Shown here: positions 43,927-55,880 of the stretch, piece after piece
Numbering within the stretch: the first letter of the stretch is position 1
Layout: every line of letters starts with the position of its first letter
Assembly (NCBI GenBank): GCA_014529385.2
Contig: CM043965.1
Location: 17,311,912-17,375,911, forward strand
From: Adiantum capillus-veneris
Taxonomy: Eukaryota; Streptophyta; Polypodiopsida; Polypodiales; Pteridaceae
Reading direction: 5' to 3'
Length of the DNA: 64,000 nucleotides
Notes under the pieces: model-generated
The model's input: the letters and a program-made list of their open reading frames with translations, nothing else
What the model was told of the DNA's origin: nothing
Database searches by the model: none
Made by a program: the position numbers and the translations under genes

Positions 43927-45543
43927 TATCTTTTGGGAAGAGGGGAACTGCCTTGATCCATTTTCTCTCTTCTCTCTTTTACACTTGGGGGGGGGGGGGG
44001 GGGGGGGGCACTAGCGATGTCGCTAATGCCCCTTGGCATTTTTTATTTTTTATCCTTCAATTTTTACCCTCTCTGGGCTTAGCCTAATTGCACTACTCAA
44101 TTAGCTTGACTTTGACTTTCCCTCTCTATTCGACTCCTCCAGCCTTCTCTTTGGTCCTTGGCCACCCTTTGTCCGGCTTCCATTTTGCTTTGCTTGGGCA
44201 CTTGGCAGTCTCCTGGCTCACTCCTCTCCCATCTCTTTGCCGCCATGGGACTCCTCCCCTAGCCTCGTAATAGCGATGTCGCTATTGGGTGGGGGAGCTC
44301 CCTTTAAAAACTTCGGCCTTTTAGCCGCGGGAATGGCCTCCTCTCTGGCTTGCCACGTCATCAACCCATAGGATGGCCCACCATCTTCTCATCGCCACGA
44401 GGGCGTGCCACTGTGCCACTCCGCCTCGCCGACCGCTGCCAAAATTCAGGCGTTTTCGCCCAGCGCAGCGCCAGAGCTCTGCCACCCACACGGGCGCCAT
44501 TGCCAAGAGCTCATGGAGCTCTCTTTCCTCCTCTTGTGTGCTTCCAATAGGAGACATGCCCCTGCCTTTATACAGCATCAGACTACCTCCGTCCTGCGCA
44601 TATGGGATTTGTCCTGACGCCACGTGGCAATTACAACATGCTTTGGTTTTCTCTTTTTGTTTCCTGAGGTGCGTGATTTCCGTTGTTGCTTGCGGTTTCC
44701 TAGCGATGGAATAAGTTGTGTCTGTTTTGTTGTGGACATCTGCAATGCCTCGACCGACATGCAGCAGGCAGTTCATTCGGTGACTCTGCGGTCGCCCTCA
44801 CTAAACCGACTTGAATCTGAATGGTAGTTTGGATTAAGTCTGACTGAAATCGGATTTACCTTTTATGCCGTATCCTATTATCGTACCTTCTATCTTGGCT
44901 GCTGGCCCATGGCCTTCAAAACCTTTGAAAATTTGAAAAAAACCCCATTTTAACTTTTGAATAACATTTTTTTTTTTTTTGCATTGGGTGCTCTGCTATG
45001 CATTGCTCAGTTGGCCTATGCGACGACCGTAGAGCCCAACCACCAACCCACCGTTTCCACTTTCAAATTCTCTGCCTCCTGCCCCATTTTGGGATCTTCA
45101 AGGTCGTCATTCGAGGCAGCAAAAAAAGCCAAAAAGCATCTGCAAACGTCTCATTGTCAAATGATCCCGAATTCGTCTTGCCGTATCTTGTCGACTAAGC
45201 ATCCGATTGATGCACCATCAATTTGTGATAGCTCCACATGGTACATACTATGACCGAGAACATTGGTGAGGCAAAAAGCTATCAACTGGCACGTCCTCCA
45301 ATGCAGTCCAATGAGCACAGACGCCGGTCGGCCCCCGAAAAATCTTCAACTGACCATATCTTGCTAACCAACCTCCGATTTGCATTTTGAGAAGACAGGC
45401 ATGCTCCACAAATCGCGCACTACACACGTATCCGCTCACACCTGCCTGGGTCACCTGTCCCCATATGCCCTATCCGTCGGGGATCTGCTACACACTCCAG
45501 CTTTAAACTTCAGTATCTTGCACATTGGGGCTCCATTTGACAA
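43927..45543 (-). repeat. Left long repeat (3' LTR) of element R
   Basis: Matches 47879-50165 apart from indels. On the minus strand it begins TGTCAAATGGAGCC. It contains a G run (43987-44008) and two AATAGCGA-type palindromes at 44012-44025 and 44269-44286. ORFs here are not supported. Confidence 0.75.
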
Positions 45544-46414
45544 GCCTTCTGGACCGGCTTGGAAAGCACACTGAAGACCACATTCTAGCACATAAAATCC
45601 ACATCTCGAGCACAAAAGTCCACCAACCTGCTTGGCTCTTTACAGCAACCCTTTGGTCTAAAAAACCACATCGAGCATACACCTCTGCTATCCTTTGGCT
45701 GCATAGGGTTCTGGTACCTGCCCTAGCCTTCTGCACTGCACTCAACTACTACCTCTACTGGCATAGACCATCTCCTAGCTCGGAACAACTTTGGATGCAC
45801 CATCATTGCCCACTCCCTCGTTGAACATTTATGTCCAACCACACATGGCCTTATTGCACTAAAAAACTAGACATCAAAAACAGACTCTTTGTACACTGCA
45901 AAATCACCTAACATATGTACACCGCTAGCACCTGCTACCCACCGTCTTTGCTAATGCGGGTTGCCCAACCCCCTGCTTTACCTGTAATAACCCTCCTGGG
46001 TCAAACACCTTGCATTGGTACTCTCCACCCACCTGCAACAACCCTGCTTAGCGCCACACCAAGGCACATATCCAACTGCATAACCAAACTTCCATCCACA
46101 TACTTCTACCACTCCAAGCATTCCTTGACAAACTGCCCACTCGCAACCAAGCACCTCCAAGAACACCAAATAGAGCACCCTCGTGCTCACTATCCTGCTC
46201 AATTGACACTCACGACCTATCTGACCCGCCCACCCATCCATGTAAGCTAGATCCTCGTCTAGCAGATCCTGTACCTACTCAACAACATAATGCACAGCTG
46301 ATTTTATCACCATTCCTTTCAACCACCACTCACAGACCTCCTTACAAAGCTTGGACACCGCCTTGGAGTCCGCATCACATGTCATAGAGGGCATTGACTG
46401 CATAGGAATCACCT
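45544..46414 (-). other. 3' internal part of element R
   Basis: Open stretches on both strands (for example 45978-46241 minus) lack recognisable motifs or consistent codon patterns. The end next to the left repeat supplied the 80-bp filler found at 36138-36217. Confidence 0.35.
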
Positions 46415-47268
46415 CTAACTTTGACTCTGCTCCGCCCTCTCACCTGCCATGCACTCAATTCCAGCATCGTCGAGCTCCTCCTTGTCAATTGGTCCTTCAA
46501 GGTCAATAAGCACCGCTTGCTTGTCCGTTGCAATTACCTGCTCTTCTACCGTTGCATCATCAATCTCTACCAAGGAAGAGAGAAATTCATTCTCTATCAC
46601 ATTCTCCTTGTCCTCTTCCATTGGTACAACTGCTCCACGCATTTTGGCAAAACCTTGCACCTATTGCACCACCATGGAATACCCTACTGCTACCTTCATC
46701 ATCATGGCCATTAGCATGGAATTGACACCAGTTTTACGTGCTCCTCACTACCTGTAGGCCTAGACTGCTCCATTTGGTCTTCACTAAGCACCTCGGCTTG
46801 CACTTCATGCTGCTCCTCGCACACATTCACTACCTCTCCACTCACATGTAAGAGGTCAAACTCATCATACCTGGATTGGGATGACTCAGTCTCCCATCTC
46901 GTATCTACGTCCATAGAGCTACTGTCATTCGACACAGTCTCTTCTTCTGTTTCAAGCTCGAGAACCTTTTCTAGCTTCCCCGCTTCAACTTCGTCTGCAA
47001 ACCACACTCCTTGCTCTTTACCACACTTCATTGGAGCTTCTATAGCTGCACTCGAACTTGGAAACACTTCCTTTGTCCACTCTAGAACCACCTGCACTTC
47101 CTCCACAACTGGAACTGCTCTACCCAGCATCTTTGGCATAGGAACCATCCCGTCTCTTTGCAGCCAAAGAACCCTTGGTTCTTCTCGCACTTGCACTTCT
47201 CTGTACACCATTTGCGGCTCCGCTACCACCACCTCACACTGCATTTGACAAACCCTGCCTAGCCTCAC
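46415..47268 (-). pseudogene. Acidic downstream ORFs of element R
   Basis: Frames 47268-46711 and 46660-46415 encode Glu/Val/Ser-rich acidic polypeptides (for example ELETEEETVSNDSSSMDVD). They follow the gag frame with a 35-base overlap, so a frameshift may link them. No known domain is seen. Confidence 0.4.
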
Positions 47269-47782
47269 GCTTCTTCAAAATCTTCTTGGTTCGCCCTCTC
47301 GCTAGAGCTACCGCCTCTTCATACGACATTGGGTCATCTAGCTCCACCTTATCTTGCACTTTCTCATGCACGCAATCCATGAACTTACACAATTTCAAAA
47401 AACTGGCATTCTCTGCAACAATTACCTTGATCAATTTTCCCCAAAGGGCTTTGAACTCCCACTCGAACATTTGAAAATCTCCCTCCAAGATTTGCTTCAA
47501 ACTGTCTAGCTTCCACTTTACCTCATCTAACTGTGCGTCCACAACAAATCTGCTTCGAGAAGCTGCCGCTAGGGCCTCACAATCTACTTTTTCTTCTTCC
47601 CCAAGGCTGTCGAACCATAGATTTGCTTTACCACGAACCAAGAGCGGGAACACCTGTACCGCACCATCTTCTCTCGATAAACCACTTTGAAACACAAACA
47701 ATCCGTAGTCTTGAAGCCAAGTTCCCGCATCTTCAACCCCAGTGAAAATGGGAAATCCTACCCAAGCCATCACTAGCATCAC
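47234..47782 (-). CDS. Gag-like capsid protein of element R
   Basis: 182 residues with FPIFTGVEDAGTWLQDYGLF, FPLLVRGKANLWFDSLGEEEKVDCEAL and a following helical region. This is the usual gypsy Gag arrangement: WF-x-L core followed by a helix pair and an AxxRG-like end. The C-terminus is basic and lacks a zinc knuckle before the stop. It would package element RNA; enzymes would have to come from another element. Confidence 0.65.
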   Translation of the reverse strand: MMLVMAWVGFPIFTGVEDAGTWLQDYGLFVFQSGLSREDGAVQVFPLLVRGKANLWFDSLGEEEKVDCEALAAASRSRFVVDAQLDEVKWKLDSLKQILEGDFQMFEWEFKALWGKLIKVIVAENASFLKLCKFMDCVHEKVQDKVELDDPMSYEEAVALARGRTKKILKKREARQGLSNAV

Positions 47783-47856
47783 CTGCTCTTCAAAGACCGC
47801 ACCTTTGGCATCACAAGAATCATTGCTTCAACTTCAACTAGGAGCATCAGCATACT

Positions 47857-47873
47857 CCTCAGTGGGGGCACGA
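47857..47873 (-). promoter_or_regulatory. Primer-binding-site candidate of element R
   Basis: The minus strand reads TCGTGCCCCCACTGAGG just inside the right repeat. Element C has TGGTGTCCCCCACTGAGGA in the same position, so the two lineages seem to use the same tRNA. Which tRNA is not determined. Confidence 0.55.
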
Positions 47874-47878
47874 GAAGA

Positions 47879-47938
47879 GGTATCTTTTGGGAAGAGGGGC
47901 ATCGCCTTGCTCCATTTTCTCTCTTCTCTCTTTTGCAT

Positions 47939-47975
<37 letters not shown>

Positions 47976-50165
47976 ATTAGCGATGTCGCTATTGCCCCTT
48001 GGCATTTTTTCATTTTTTATCCTTCAATTTTTACCCTCTCTGGGCTTAGCCTTGCACTACTCAATTAGCTTGACTTTGACTTTCCCTCTCTATTCGACTC
48101 CTCCAATCTTCTCTTTGGTCCTTGGCCACCCTTTGTCCGGCTTCCATTTTGCTTTGCTTTGGCCACTTGGTGGCCTCCTGGCTCACTCCTCTCCCATCTC
48201 TTTGCCTCCATGGGACTCCTCCCCTAGCCTCACAATAGCGATGTCGCTATTGGGTGGGGGAGCTCCCTTTAAACACTTGGTCCTTTTGGCCGCGGGAATG
48301 GCCCCCTCTTGGTCTTGCCACGTCATCTGCCTACAGGACGGTGCACCATCTTCTCACCGCCACGCGGGCATGCCACTGTGCCGCTCTGCCTCGCCGACCG
48401 CCTCCAAAATCTAGGTGTTTCCGCCCAACGCAGCGCCAGAGCTTCGCCACCCACACGGGCGTCATTGCCAAGAGCTCATGGAGCTCTCTTTCCTCCTCTT
48501 GTGTGCGTCCAATAGGGGCCACGCTGTTAGAGGTTGGACACACCCCACAGAAACTGACTACTCAAAAGATTATCATTTTTTGTAATTATTCATTTATTGA
48601 GGAAACCTAATTTTTCACCTTGTAAATATTGGGGCTTACAGAAGTTTCCAGATTGTATCCCAGTTTTGATAGTTAGATTGAGTAGATGGTTGATTTGGAA
48701 CTTTAGGGTTTGAGAATTGTAAGGTATATATACCACTTTTTGACCTTAATCAAGAACCTTTTGTCATTTTTAAAAGAAGTCTGTGAGTGAGCGTACTGTG
48801 TACGAGAGAGAGTGTGAGCTTCATCTCGACGCTACGTGTGCACCGGTGGTCGGAATCGAGTGCGGAGAGGTGCAGTGTGTTTCCCCCGACGAGAGCTATG
48901 CGCCGATACATACATTGCGCACGTACGGTCCGGTTTGGCAAGCTCCTTCTACGAGCTTCATCTGGTGATTTGGTGAGCATACGTTGTCCGATTTTGCATT
49001 GCAGCATATCCACGCATTCACATTGAGTAGAGCTACACATTAGGCACTTTAGATTTCGAAAACGAAGACTCGCAAATTTCGACCAGACATCCTACGTGAT
49101 TTTGCACCGGGTGTTTTGGGTTGGGGTTTTGGTTCATAGACCTTTGGGAGAGAGACCTATTGGTGTTAGTAGGGTCTCCTTCAAGTTCTGTGGTGTTTTG
49201 AGATTGTTTGATGGGTGTTCGGCTCTAGACAGCATTGTAGGAAGTTTCCTCTTATGCACTCTTGAAGGCTGTGACTTAGACAATTGCTAAAGACCTCTGT
49301 AGGAATTAGTTAGGAGTCGGTTGAGTGTAGGTTGACACCTTATGCTTGCTTCCACGCGCCTGCGGGTCGAGCTTCGTCCTTAGCTACCAAATCTTGTTAG
49401 GTGAGTTCTCGTTGTGCTGACGTTCGTCGCGGCGTATCCGTCCAACATTGGCACTGTCCTTTATACAACGTCCCACTGCCTCGGTCCTTCACATATGGGA
49501 TTTGTCCTGGCACCACGTGGCAGTTGTTGGCCCATGGCCTTCAAAACCTTTGAAAATTTGAAAAAAACCCCATTTTAACTTCGAAAAAAAGCGTTTTTTT
49601 GGTTTGCATTGGGTGCTTTGCTATGCATTGCCCAGTTGGCCTATGGGACGGCCGCCGAGCCCAACCACCAACCCACTGATTCCACTTTTCAAATTCTCTG
49701 CTTCATGCCCCATTTTGGGATCTTCAATGCCGTCATTCAAGGAAGCAAAAAAAGCCAAAAAGCATCTGCAAACCTCTCATTGTCAAATGCTCCCGAATTT
49801 GTCTTGCCGTATTTTGCCGACTAAGCATCCGATTGATGCGTCGTCAATTCGTGCTAGCTCCACATGGTACATACTACCACCGAGAACGTTGGCGAGGCCA
49901 AAAAACTGTCAACTGGCACGTCCTCATGCGGTCAAATGAGCACAGACCTGACCCCCGCAAAATCTTCAACTCGCCATATCTTGCTAACCAGAGCTCCGAT
50001 TCGCATTCCGAGAAGACAGGCATGCTCGATAACTCGAGCACTACACACATATCTGCTCACACCTACCTGGGCCACCTATCCCCAGCTGCCCTATCCGTTG
50101 GGAATCTGCTACACACTCCAGATTTAAACTTCGGTATCTTGTACACTGGGGCTCCGTTTGACGAG
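47879..50165 (-). repeat. Right long repeat (5' LTR) of element R, interrupted
   Basis: Parts 47879-48524 and 49448-50165 match the left repeat. It contains a G run (47941-47973) and palindromes at 47978-47991 and 48234-48251. The TG start has become CG at the right end. Confidence 0.75.
48525..49447 (+). repeat. Solo LTR of element A type
   Basis: 923 bp with the same ends and order as 19518-20450, including the TATA-like TATATATA (about 48724) and the ACATCCTACGTG word (about 49087). No internal region is attached. The five bases on either side do not match, so the target duplication has been lost or the LTR arose by recombination between different insertions. Confidence 0.9.
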
Positions 50166-51192
50166 TAGTTTGCCTTCTCCATAGTTGAGAGGTCTCCACT
50201 GATCATTTGTGTCATCAACTCCTGCTTCTTTGAAAACTCAACCTTGGTTTGCATTAGCCCTTCAATCACTTCATAAGGCCCTTCACTTTCATCTTCAACC
50301 TCATTTGCAAATGCGACTACACCAGACTCCTGGATTCCTTTGTCCATCAAAAGAAATTCAACATCAGCATCCTCATCACTGCTGGTAGTGCTGTCACTAT
50401 CCTCATCAGTCACAGTGGAATAGTCTTCATCACTAGACTCATCTTCATCTTCATAAGGCTCCTCCAATCGTTTCCTTGTGTCCATATTGTATAGCTTCTT
50501 GGCACCTGTTTTTCCATAGAGGCTAATCGTACCACGTCTCCAATCTTGAATGGCTCCCACTGCACGTAACCATGGTCTACCCAGTATAATATGATATGCT
50601 CCCAACCCTGCCGGCATGAGTGTGTTATGACACATATTTAGGCTCTGCCATCCACATAACCTTGTCCTAGATTTTTTGTTTTATGCCACACATCTACTAT
50701 TGGGCAAATGTCTGGTAGCTCGTCCATTGCCAACACCTTCACTGAACCTCTCTCTGGCTCTTTCTCCATTGGGTTAACCATCCTCTTCCATTGTCTCTTT
50801 AGTTTAGGAATAATCTCTACAAGCTGCCCAAAAGTAACATCTGCCTTCCTGCTTGTCAGATCCTCCTTCAAGTCATAGATTAATTGCCCATCCCCTAGTG
50901 GAAAATCTGAAACATGAAACTTGCAACGAGCCCTCCTTTTCCTCTTGGCCTTGACATCCTCACCTTCATGGCTCTTTCCCTTTTTCTTACTAGGACCTGG
51001 GGCACTTCTTCCTTCCTTGTCCTCTGTGGTTCTCTTCCCAATAGGCATCACTAATGTATCCTCTAGCTTTGATGCCTTCTCCAAGGTGACTACACTTAGC
51101 ACTTTTGTCTTTCCCTTTTCCTCTTGGGTTAATCCATTTGTTCCTTCTTCTCCCTTAATTTCGATGCCATAATCATTTGACGTAGTTAGCAC
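50166..51192 (-). pseudogene. Protease region of gypsy element D
   Basis: It begins right after an in-frame TAG. Lys/Arg-rich text precedes CKFHVSDFPLGDGQ. Then YVDGRA meets a TAA at 50638-50640, and after a deletion and frame change the conserved IILGRPWLRAVGAIQDW follows. Thus the active-site loop survives only partly (DGR), and about 50 residues between loop and ILGRPWL are missing compared with element C. The end at 50166 abuts element R. Confidence 0.75.
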
Positions 51193-52146
51193 CTATCTTG
51201 GCAATGGATACATGTCTCCCCCCATCCTTGGTGGCTTATCACATTGCGGGCTGATGTGTCCCAAATCTCCACAATTATAACATGTGGGTGTCTGCCTCCA
51301 GAACCTACCATTACTTTGTCCAACACCATTTCTAGGTCTTTCTTCACCTCCTGGCTGATTTGCATACCTCCCTCGACCTCGATTATTTCCCACTTGACCT
51401 AGCATGTTTAGACTGAGATTCTTCATTAAATCTACCACTTGCCTCATGTCTTGCCTTAGGCCATCATCTTGCACTGCTGTAGTGACCACTGCTGGCATAA
51501 CTTGAGGAGTAACAGAAACCATTGGTTCATGATGAACCCCTGGCATGCGACCTTGCGAAGAATCCATAGGCTGAAATTCAAACCTCATGGGCAAAGACTC
51601 CACCCCTAGCTGGCTCATTTTCCTCAACTTCCACTCTTTGTTCCTTGCTACCTCTAGTGCATCTTCATATGTCCTAGGCTTCTTTAGCTCCACTCTCCAA
51701 CGTATATTCTCCCAAAGACCAGCCAAGAACCTGTCCTTCTTCATCATGTCAGGTGGAGGTACCTGTGGTGCTAAGGCCTTGCACATCCGCTCCCATGCCA
51801 ATGAAAACTTACGTATGTACGCATCTACTTGCTCACCTTCCTTTTGCACCAAACCCTGTACTTCTTGCCACACTTTGTCAGGATCTTCTATCTTCACAAA
51901 CTCCACTTTCAACCCATGCCGTAGATTGTCCCAACTCAATCTTACAGGTGGATAAGCCACACACAACTCCTCTTCAAATGCTTTGGACCAAACTCGTGCA
52001 TCACTCTTCAAACAGATTTGGAGAAGACGTAACATCTGTGCCAGATCATGAATCTAGTTGCTAATGCAGGCAACCTCCATCTTTTCCAAAAAGTCTTCTA
52101 CATCTTCATCACTTCTTCCATGAAACTCCAGATAAGAGAAAGCCAT
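51193..52146 (-). pseudogene. Gag of gypsy element D
   Basis: The frame starts MAFSYLEFHGRSDEDVEDFL at 52146 and has TAG codons at 52054-52056 and 51193-51195. It contains capsid-type sequence (KVWQEVQGLVQKEGEQVDAYI, DRFLAGLWENIRWRVEL, TYEDALEVARNKE) and a zinc knuckle CYNCGDLGHISPQC near the end. The second TAG lies exactly between Gag and the protease region in the same frame, as in elements that use stop suppression, but with other lesions present this may be chance. Confidence 0.82.
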
Positions 52147-52249
52147 GGCTACCCAAGTTACGATGCTTTGAGAACCCTTTCAAACACACGGGCAAGAACC
52201 CAAAACTTTTGACTGACTCAATTCCCAGAAACTTCAATGGAGCTCAACT

Positions 52250-52468
52250 TTAGATAAGGACAAACACATGCACATCAAATGAGTTTTCATAGTTAATCAT
52301 CGGAATTACAACAAGCAAAGGACATTCTAGTATCTCTCTTAATCTTCTTGGCCTGAACATAAAGACTATGTGCTGTTGGAAAAAAATCTTCCTGGACACA
52401 TGAAAATTTATTTGGATTCTTTGAGTTAAATGAAAATGAGAGAATTGAGGTCTGTCGTGATTATCCAT
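52250..52468 (-). CDS. Small ORF upstream of gag in element D, 72 aa
   Basis: MDNHDRPQFSHFHL start, central SRKIFFQQHIVFMF, then REIL and a C-terminal SFDVHVFVLI. It aligns over its whole length with the small ORF at 56187-56405 (about 40 percent identical by eye), including SRKI-x-FQQ, VFMF and SFDV-x2-F-x-L. It lies 103 bases before the gag ATG. It resembles no family I know. Three related ORFs in element C suggest a real protein. Confidence 0.6.
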   Translation of the reverse strand: MDNHDRPQFSHFHLTQRIQINFHVSRKIFFQQHIVFMFRPRRLREILECPLLVVIPMINYENSFDVHVFVLI

Positions 52469-52829
52469 TATAGTCAACCATGAAGCTCCCAAGAAGGCAC
52501 ACCTGACTTATCCTCTGATTTTGCCAAAATTTCAGCAGCATAACAGCATAAATGGCTTAAAAGACCAAAAGACCAGCCATCATAACTTGGGAAAATTTTG
52601 ACAGAGTTTCCCCAGAAGTAGAGCAGTAAGAACCCAAAATATAGACTATATATGTATGCATAAACTGCCAACAATAGAACCCGAGTATCAATTAGGATCA
52701 CTAGTACATAGACTATGGCAAGGTCACAAAAAGGGTGGTCCAGCTACCTGTATCATCGAAAGGATCTCCACATTTGAGAATCCCCCAGCTCAATAAAACC
52801 TCACGCTATCGACCCTCACACGAAGGCTT
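52469..52829 (-). other. 5' leader remnant of element D
   Basis: No gene is supported. The minus strand reads GGGGGATTCTCAAATGTGGA near 52770-52790, resembling ATTCTCAAATGCGGA next to the purine run at 2916. Confidence 0.3.
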
Positions 52830-53225
52830 ATGCAAATCTTGTATAGTCAAGTCTCAGAAATAACTATCTTCCAGACCAAGTCTCAGAAATGGCTGGGACT
52901 GCCAAATAAAACCAAATATGGCTCCGCAAAGACGTACAATGGCAGTGAGGCGGTCCGGGGCGGGGAAGCGCAAAGTGTGGCAAAGATAAATGAGAGGACA
53001 GTGAGCAAATTTGTCTACACTCACATTTGTTGTAGATTTGGCACACCTTTGGAGATTGTTTTTGATAATGGTCCAGGGTTTAAAAAGGGCTTGCTCACAG
53101 AAGTCTGTGAAGAACTTCACATTCTACATCGTCATAGTACACCCTACTATCCCCAATCAAATGGTTTAGCCGCTTTTCGGCTCTCCGTAATTGTCATAGT
53201 GAGCTACCTCACCCTACCAAAATAA
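52830..53225 (+). pseudogene. Integrase core fragment of a C-type element
   Basis: FVYTHICCRFGTPLEIV, DNGPGFKKGLLTEVCEELHIL and TPYYPQSNGL match the integrase at 60205-61158 closely. The fragment ends before the catalytic Glu. It precedes the 5' LTR of element C, so it is the tail of another member of the family. 53226-53334 has no recognisable content. Confidence 0.85.
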
Positions 53226-53334
53226 CCCAAACACTATGGCTATCCCTACCATTTCACTGTACATAAGCGTGCGTGAGTTACGGGACTTTTTCCATATCTC
53301 CTTAAAAACCCTCAATTAGCTAGTCACTGGGCTA

Positions 53335-54786
53335 GTTGAACCAAAAAAATCAAAAATAAATAAAAAGAAAAGTATATTATGGACTTTTTTTGTGTGTAAA
53401 TATTTCATTGTATATATGGCCTAAATATAGGGATTTTTTACAATTATTTTGGTATTTTATTTAAATATTTATACCTAGGTGTGTGTTTTATTAAACCTAT
53501 GCACGCCTTCTTTCATCCTCTTGTACCATAAGTATATCTTTTGCCAATGTGTATATCTCTAACCTCATATTTTTCTTTTATACAAATCACCCGGACATTT
53601 TTATCCTCACCATTGTGAAAACAAAAAATCGATTTCTACTCTCTTAGTCACATTATTATATTATTTTTATTTACTTAGATACCTTTTCCTCTTTCACCCA
53701 AAATAATACAAAGAGGGACCACATCATATGATTCCATTATCTTTCCATATCCATAATTCCTCCATATTTCTATTATCATTTTTACTCATTATTCTAACAC
53801 CATGTGCTCATTGAGCTAAAATCCATGAATAATCCATACACTAGTCCCACCATGTATATATTGCTTTATTCACCAATAATCCTCCTCCATGCATGTGTAA
53901 AGGGCAACTTGGATGCTTTGTATTATGATATGACAAAGGAGGGGCTCACTCTTGGATGCATTGTACAAATTCAACAAAGGAGGGGGCCACTAAAAGACTT
54001 TTGCAGGCATAAAACACAGGCTTTTTGGTGAGAATTTTGGCACCCATCTCCACTCCAAATTTGGAGTGGTGGTCAAAAGAGAAAATGTGGAATTAAAGCT
54101 AAGTAACCACCTCAAAAGTTTTGGTGATTTTTGGCGCAACCACCGGTGAGCTATGATTTTTTGAGTGGACCCCAGTCTGCCCACTTTTCTCACAATTAGC
54201 CCATAGTCTTGTCTCACCTCTTTCCACACTTCTACACACACACACACAAACACACATTCCTCTCAATCCCTCACTCAAACCTGCACCTTCAATGTTTTCT
54301 CTCACCTTCTTCACCATTAACCTCCCCACTTACTCCCATAGCTCTCATATGAGCTCTCCATGTACATACACCATCTCTATGCCTCTCTCTATTATCTCCA
54401 AAGTACAATTCCATCTTACCCGTTATATATATACATAAATTCAGCATGTGTACCATGCTTAACCTCTGCAAATCAAGATATCTCATCAATGGAATTACCA
54501 TTTTCATCACGATAATCAACCTTGGTGGCGGTGGAGTAAAGAAGAGAAGACGAAGAAGAAGATCGATAGTCATTTTGAGAACCTACACAAGTAAGTCAAA
54601 AACTTCTTCAAGCTTCACCATCACAAGGATTTCCTCACTTCATTCAACCATACACCTCATTATACCCATTGGAAATGTAACATTAACTTTCTAGTGATTA
54701 CTAACACTAACCACTAACATACTAACACAAAATAGCCATTGACCTAACCATAAAAGACACCCCACCTCAAGATATGTACATAGTAA

Positions 54787-54853
<67 letters not shown>

Positions 54854-55876
54854 TACTTAAAACTTTACTTTCACCTTATCCACCATCAATAATGCTCTTT
54901 TTTGAGCCCACATCCATGACTCAAGCAGACAAAGAAGGCCCGCAATGTTCTGATATTCAAAAAAATCATAATCCTGATTTGTTAGCTTGTAAATTAGGAT
55001 TTCTAATAATCTTAATGAGGGGTATCCAACCTATAAATAGGTCCCTCTCCTTCTTGTAAAACAACCTCCAATATCTCACATAGCACCCCAACACTCTATG
55101 CGTGAGGAGAGACTTAGGTGTAGCAACCACTTTGTGAGCTTCACTCTTGGTGTGAGAGAAGCTTTCAAGCTACACATTGCAAGTGAGAGAGCGTGAGCTC
55201 AAAATCTCAAAACCACTATTGTATATGTTCCTCCATCATCAATAAATTGAGGTTTGGTGCATCAAAGGCGTGCTTCAACGTTCAAATCTTCGTCCTTCCA
55301 CTTGTGCGATACGGTTTAGTGAATTCAAGGTGACTTGTGTATTTTGAGTTCTATCGTTTGATCTTGCTTTAGAAAGTGTTTTAGTGTGTTTTCATTGCCA
55401 ATTTTGTGTCCATTGTAAGAGGGTATTGTGGTGAGAGGTCTCCCACACCCTAAGACAGTGTGTGTGTGTTGGCAATTTTAGCATTCACTAAGCATTGAGT
55501 GAGTTTTTTGTACAAGCTCTACGATACCAACATAACGAACCATCTCCATTTGCAAGTCACAAATAAGGTATTACGCAAGATCCATTCCTCTCTCTCTCTT
55601 CCCTTTGCTCTAGGTCTCTCTAGTCCATTTTGTGTGTGTCTTGTGTGAGGTTGCTTGTGTGTGTTTTTTGTGGTGTATCTTCTTGGTTGTGACAAAATCT
55701 CTCTTGCGTCCTAGTTTGCATACCATAACTAGGTGGTGCCCCTATCTTGTTTGGTTTTGGCTGTGGGTTTGTTGTTTTGTTGTGCTTGTGGTTGCCCCAG
55801 CCCCAATTGAGCAGCACGGGAGACTTGAGGGGTGTTTAGAGGTCGCCTCTCTTATTGCCCGCCCCGGACCGCCTCA
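53335..55876 (+). repeat. 5' LTR of element C (~2.5 kb)
   Basis: 53335-55876 matches 61149-63665. It contains a CT microsatellite (54789-54851), a TATA box TATAAATA at 55032-55039 and AATAAA at about 55240. It ends CGCCTCA just before the primer site. Small ORFs inside (for example 53804-54031, 54446-54694) are conserved in both copies only because the DNA is. The left boundary is approximate; both copies start at GGGCTAGTTGA, a remnant of integrase coding sequence. Confidence 0.75.
55032..55039 (+). promoter_or_regulatory. TATA box in the LTR of element C
   Basis: CCTATAAATAGG stands in both LTRs (second copy at 62821-62828), followed by a pyrimidine-rich stretch typical of a plant start site. 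Confidence 0.7.
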
Positions 55877-55880
55877 ATTT

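Larger units (their letters stand above)
43927..50165 (-). mobile_element. Element R: non-autonomous LTR retrotransposon with gag
   Basis: Long direct repeats (43927-45543 and 47879-50165) flank a minus-strand gag-like gene. The right repeat is enlarged by a solo LTR at 48525-49447, and the left carries about 260 extra bases near 44640-44900. A primer-site candidate lies inside the right repeat boundary. No reverse transcriptase or integrase is present. Confidence 0.7.

Noticed and set aside
44350-44827. Overlapping ORFs in the long repeats of element R
   Set aside because: The corresponding frames in the second repeat are not kept, so they look like chance openings in GC-rich LTR sequence.
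52474-52701. Minus-strand 75-codon hydrophobic ORF upstream of the small ORF in element D
   Set aside because: It has no similarity to small ORF 1 of element C and looks like AT-rich leader.
53804-54694. ORFs inside the LTR of element C, present again near 61621-62465
   Set aside because: The two copies differ by stops, length and frame; similarity is explained by LTR duplication.
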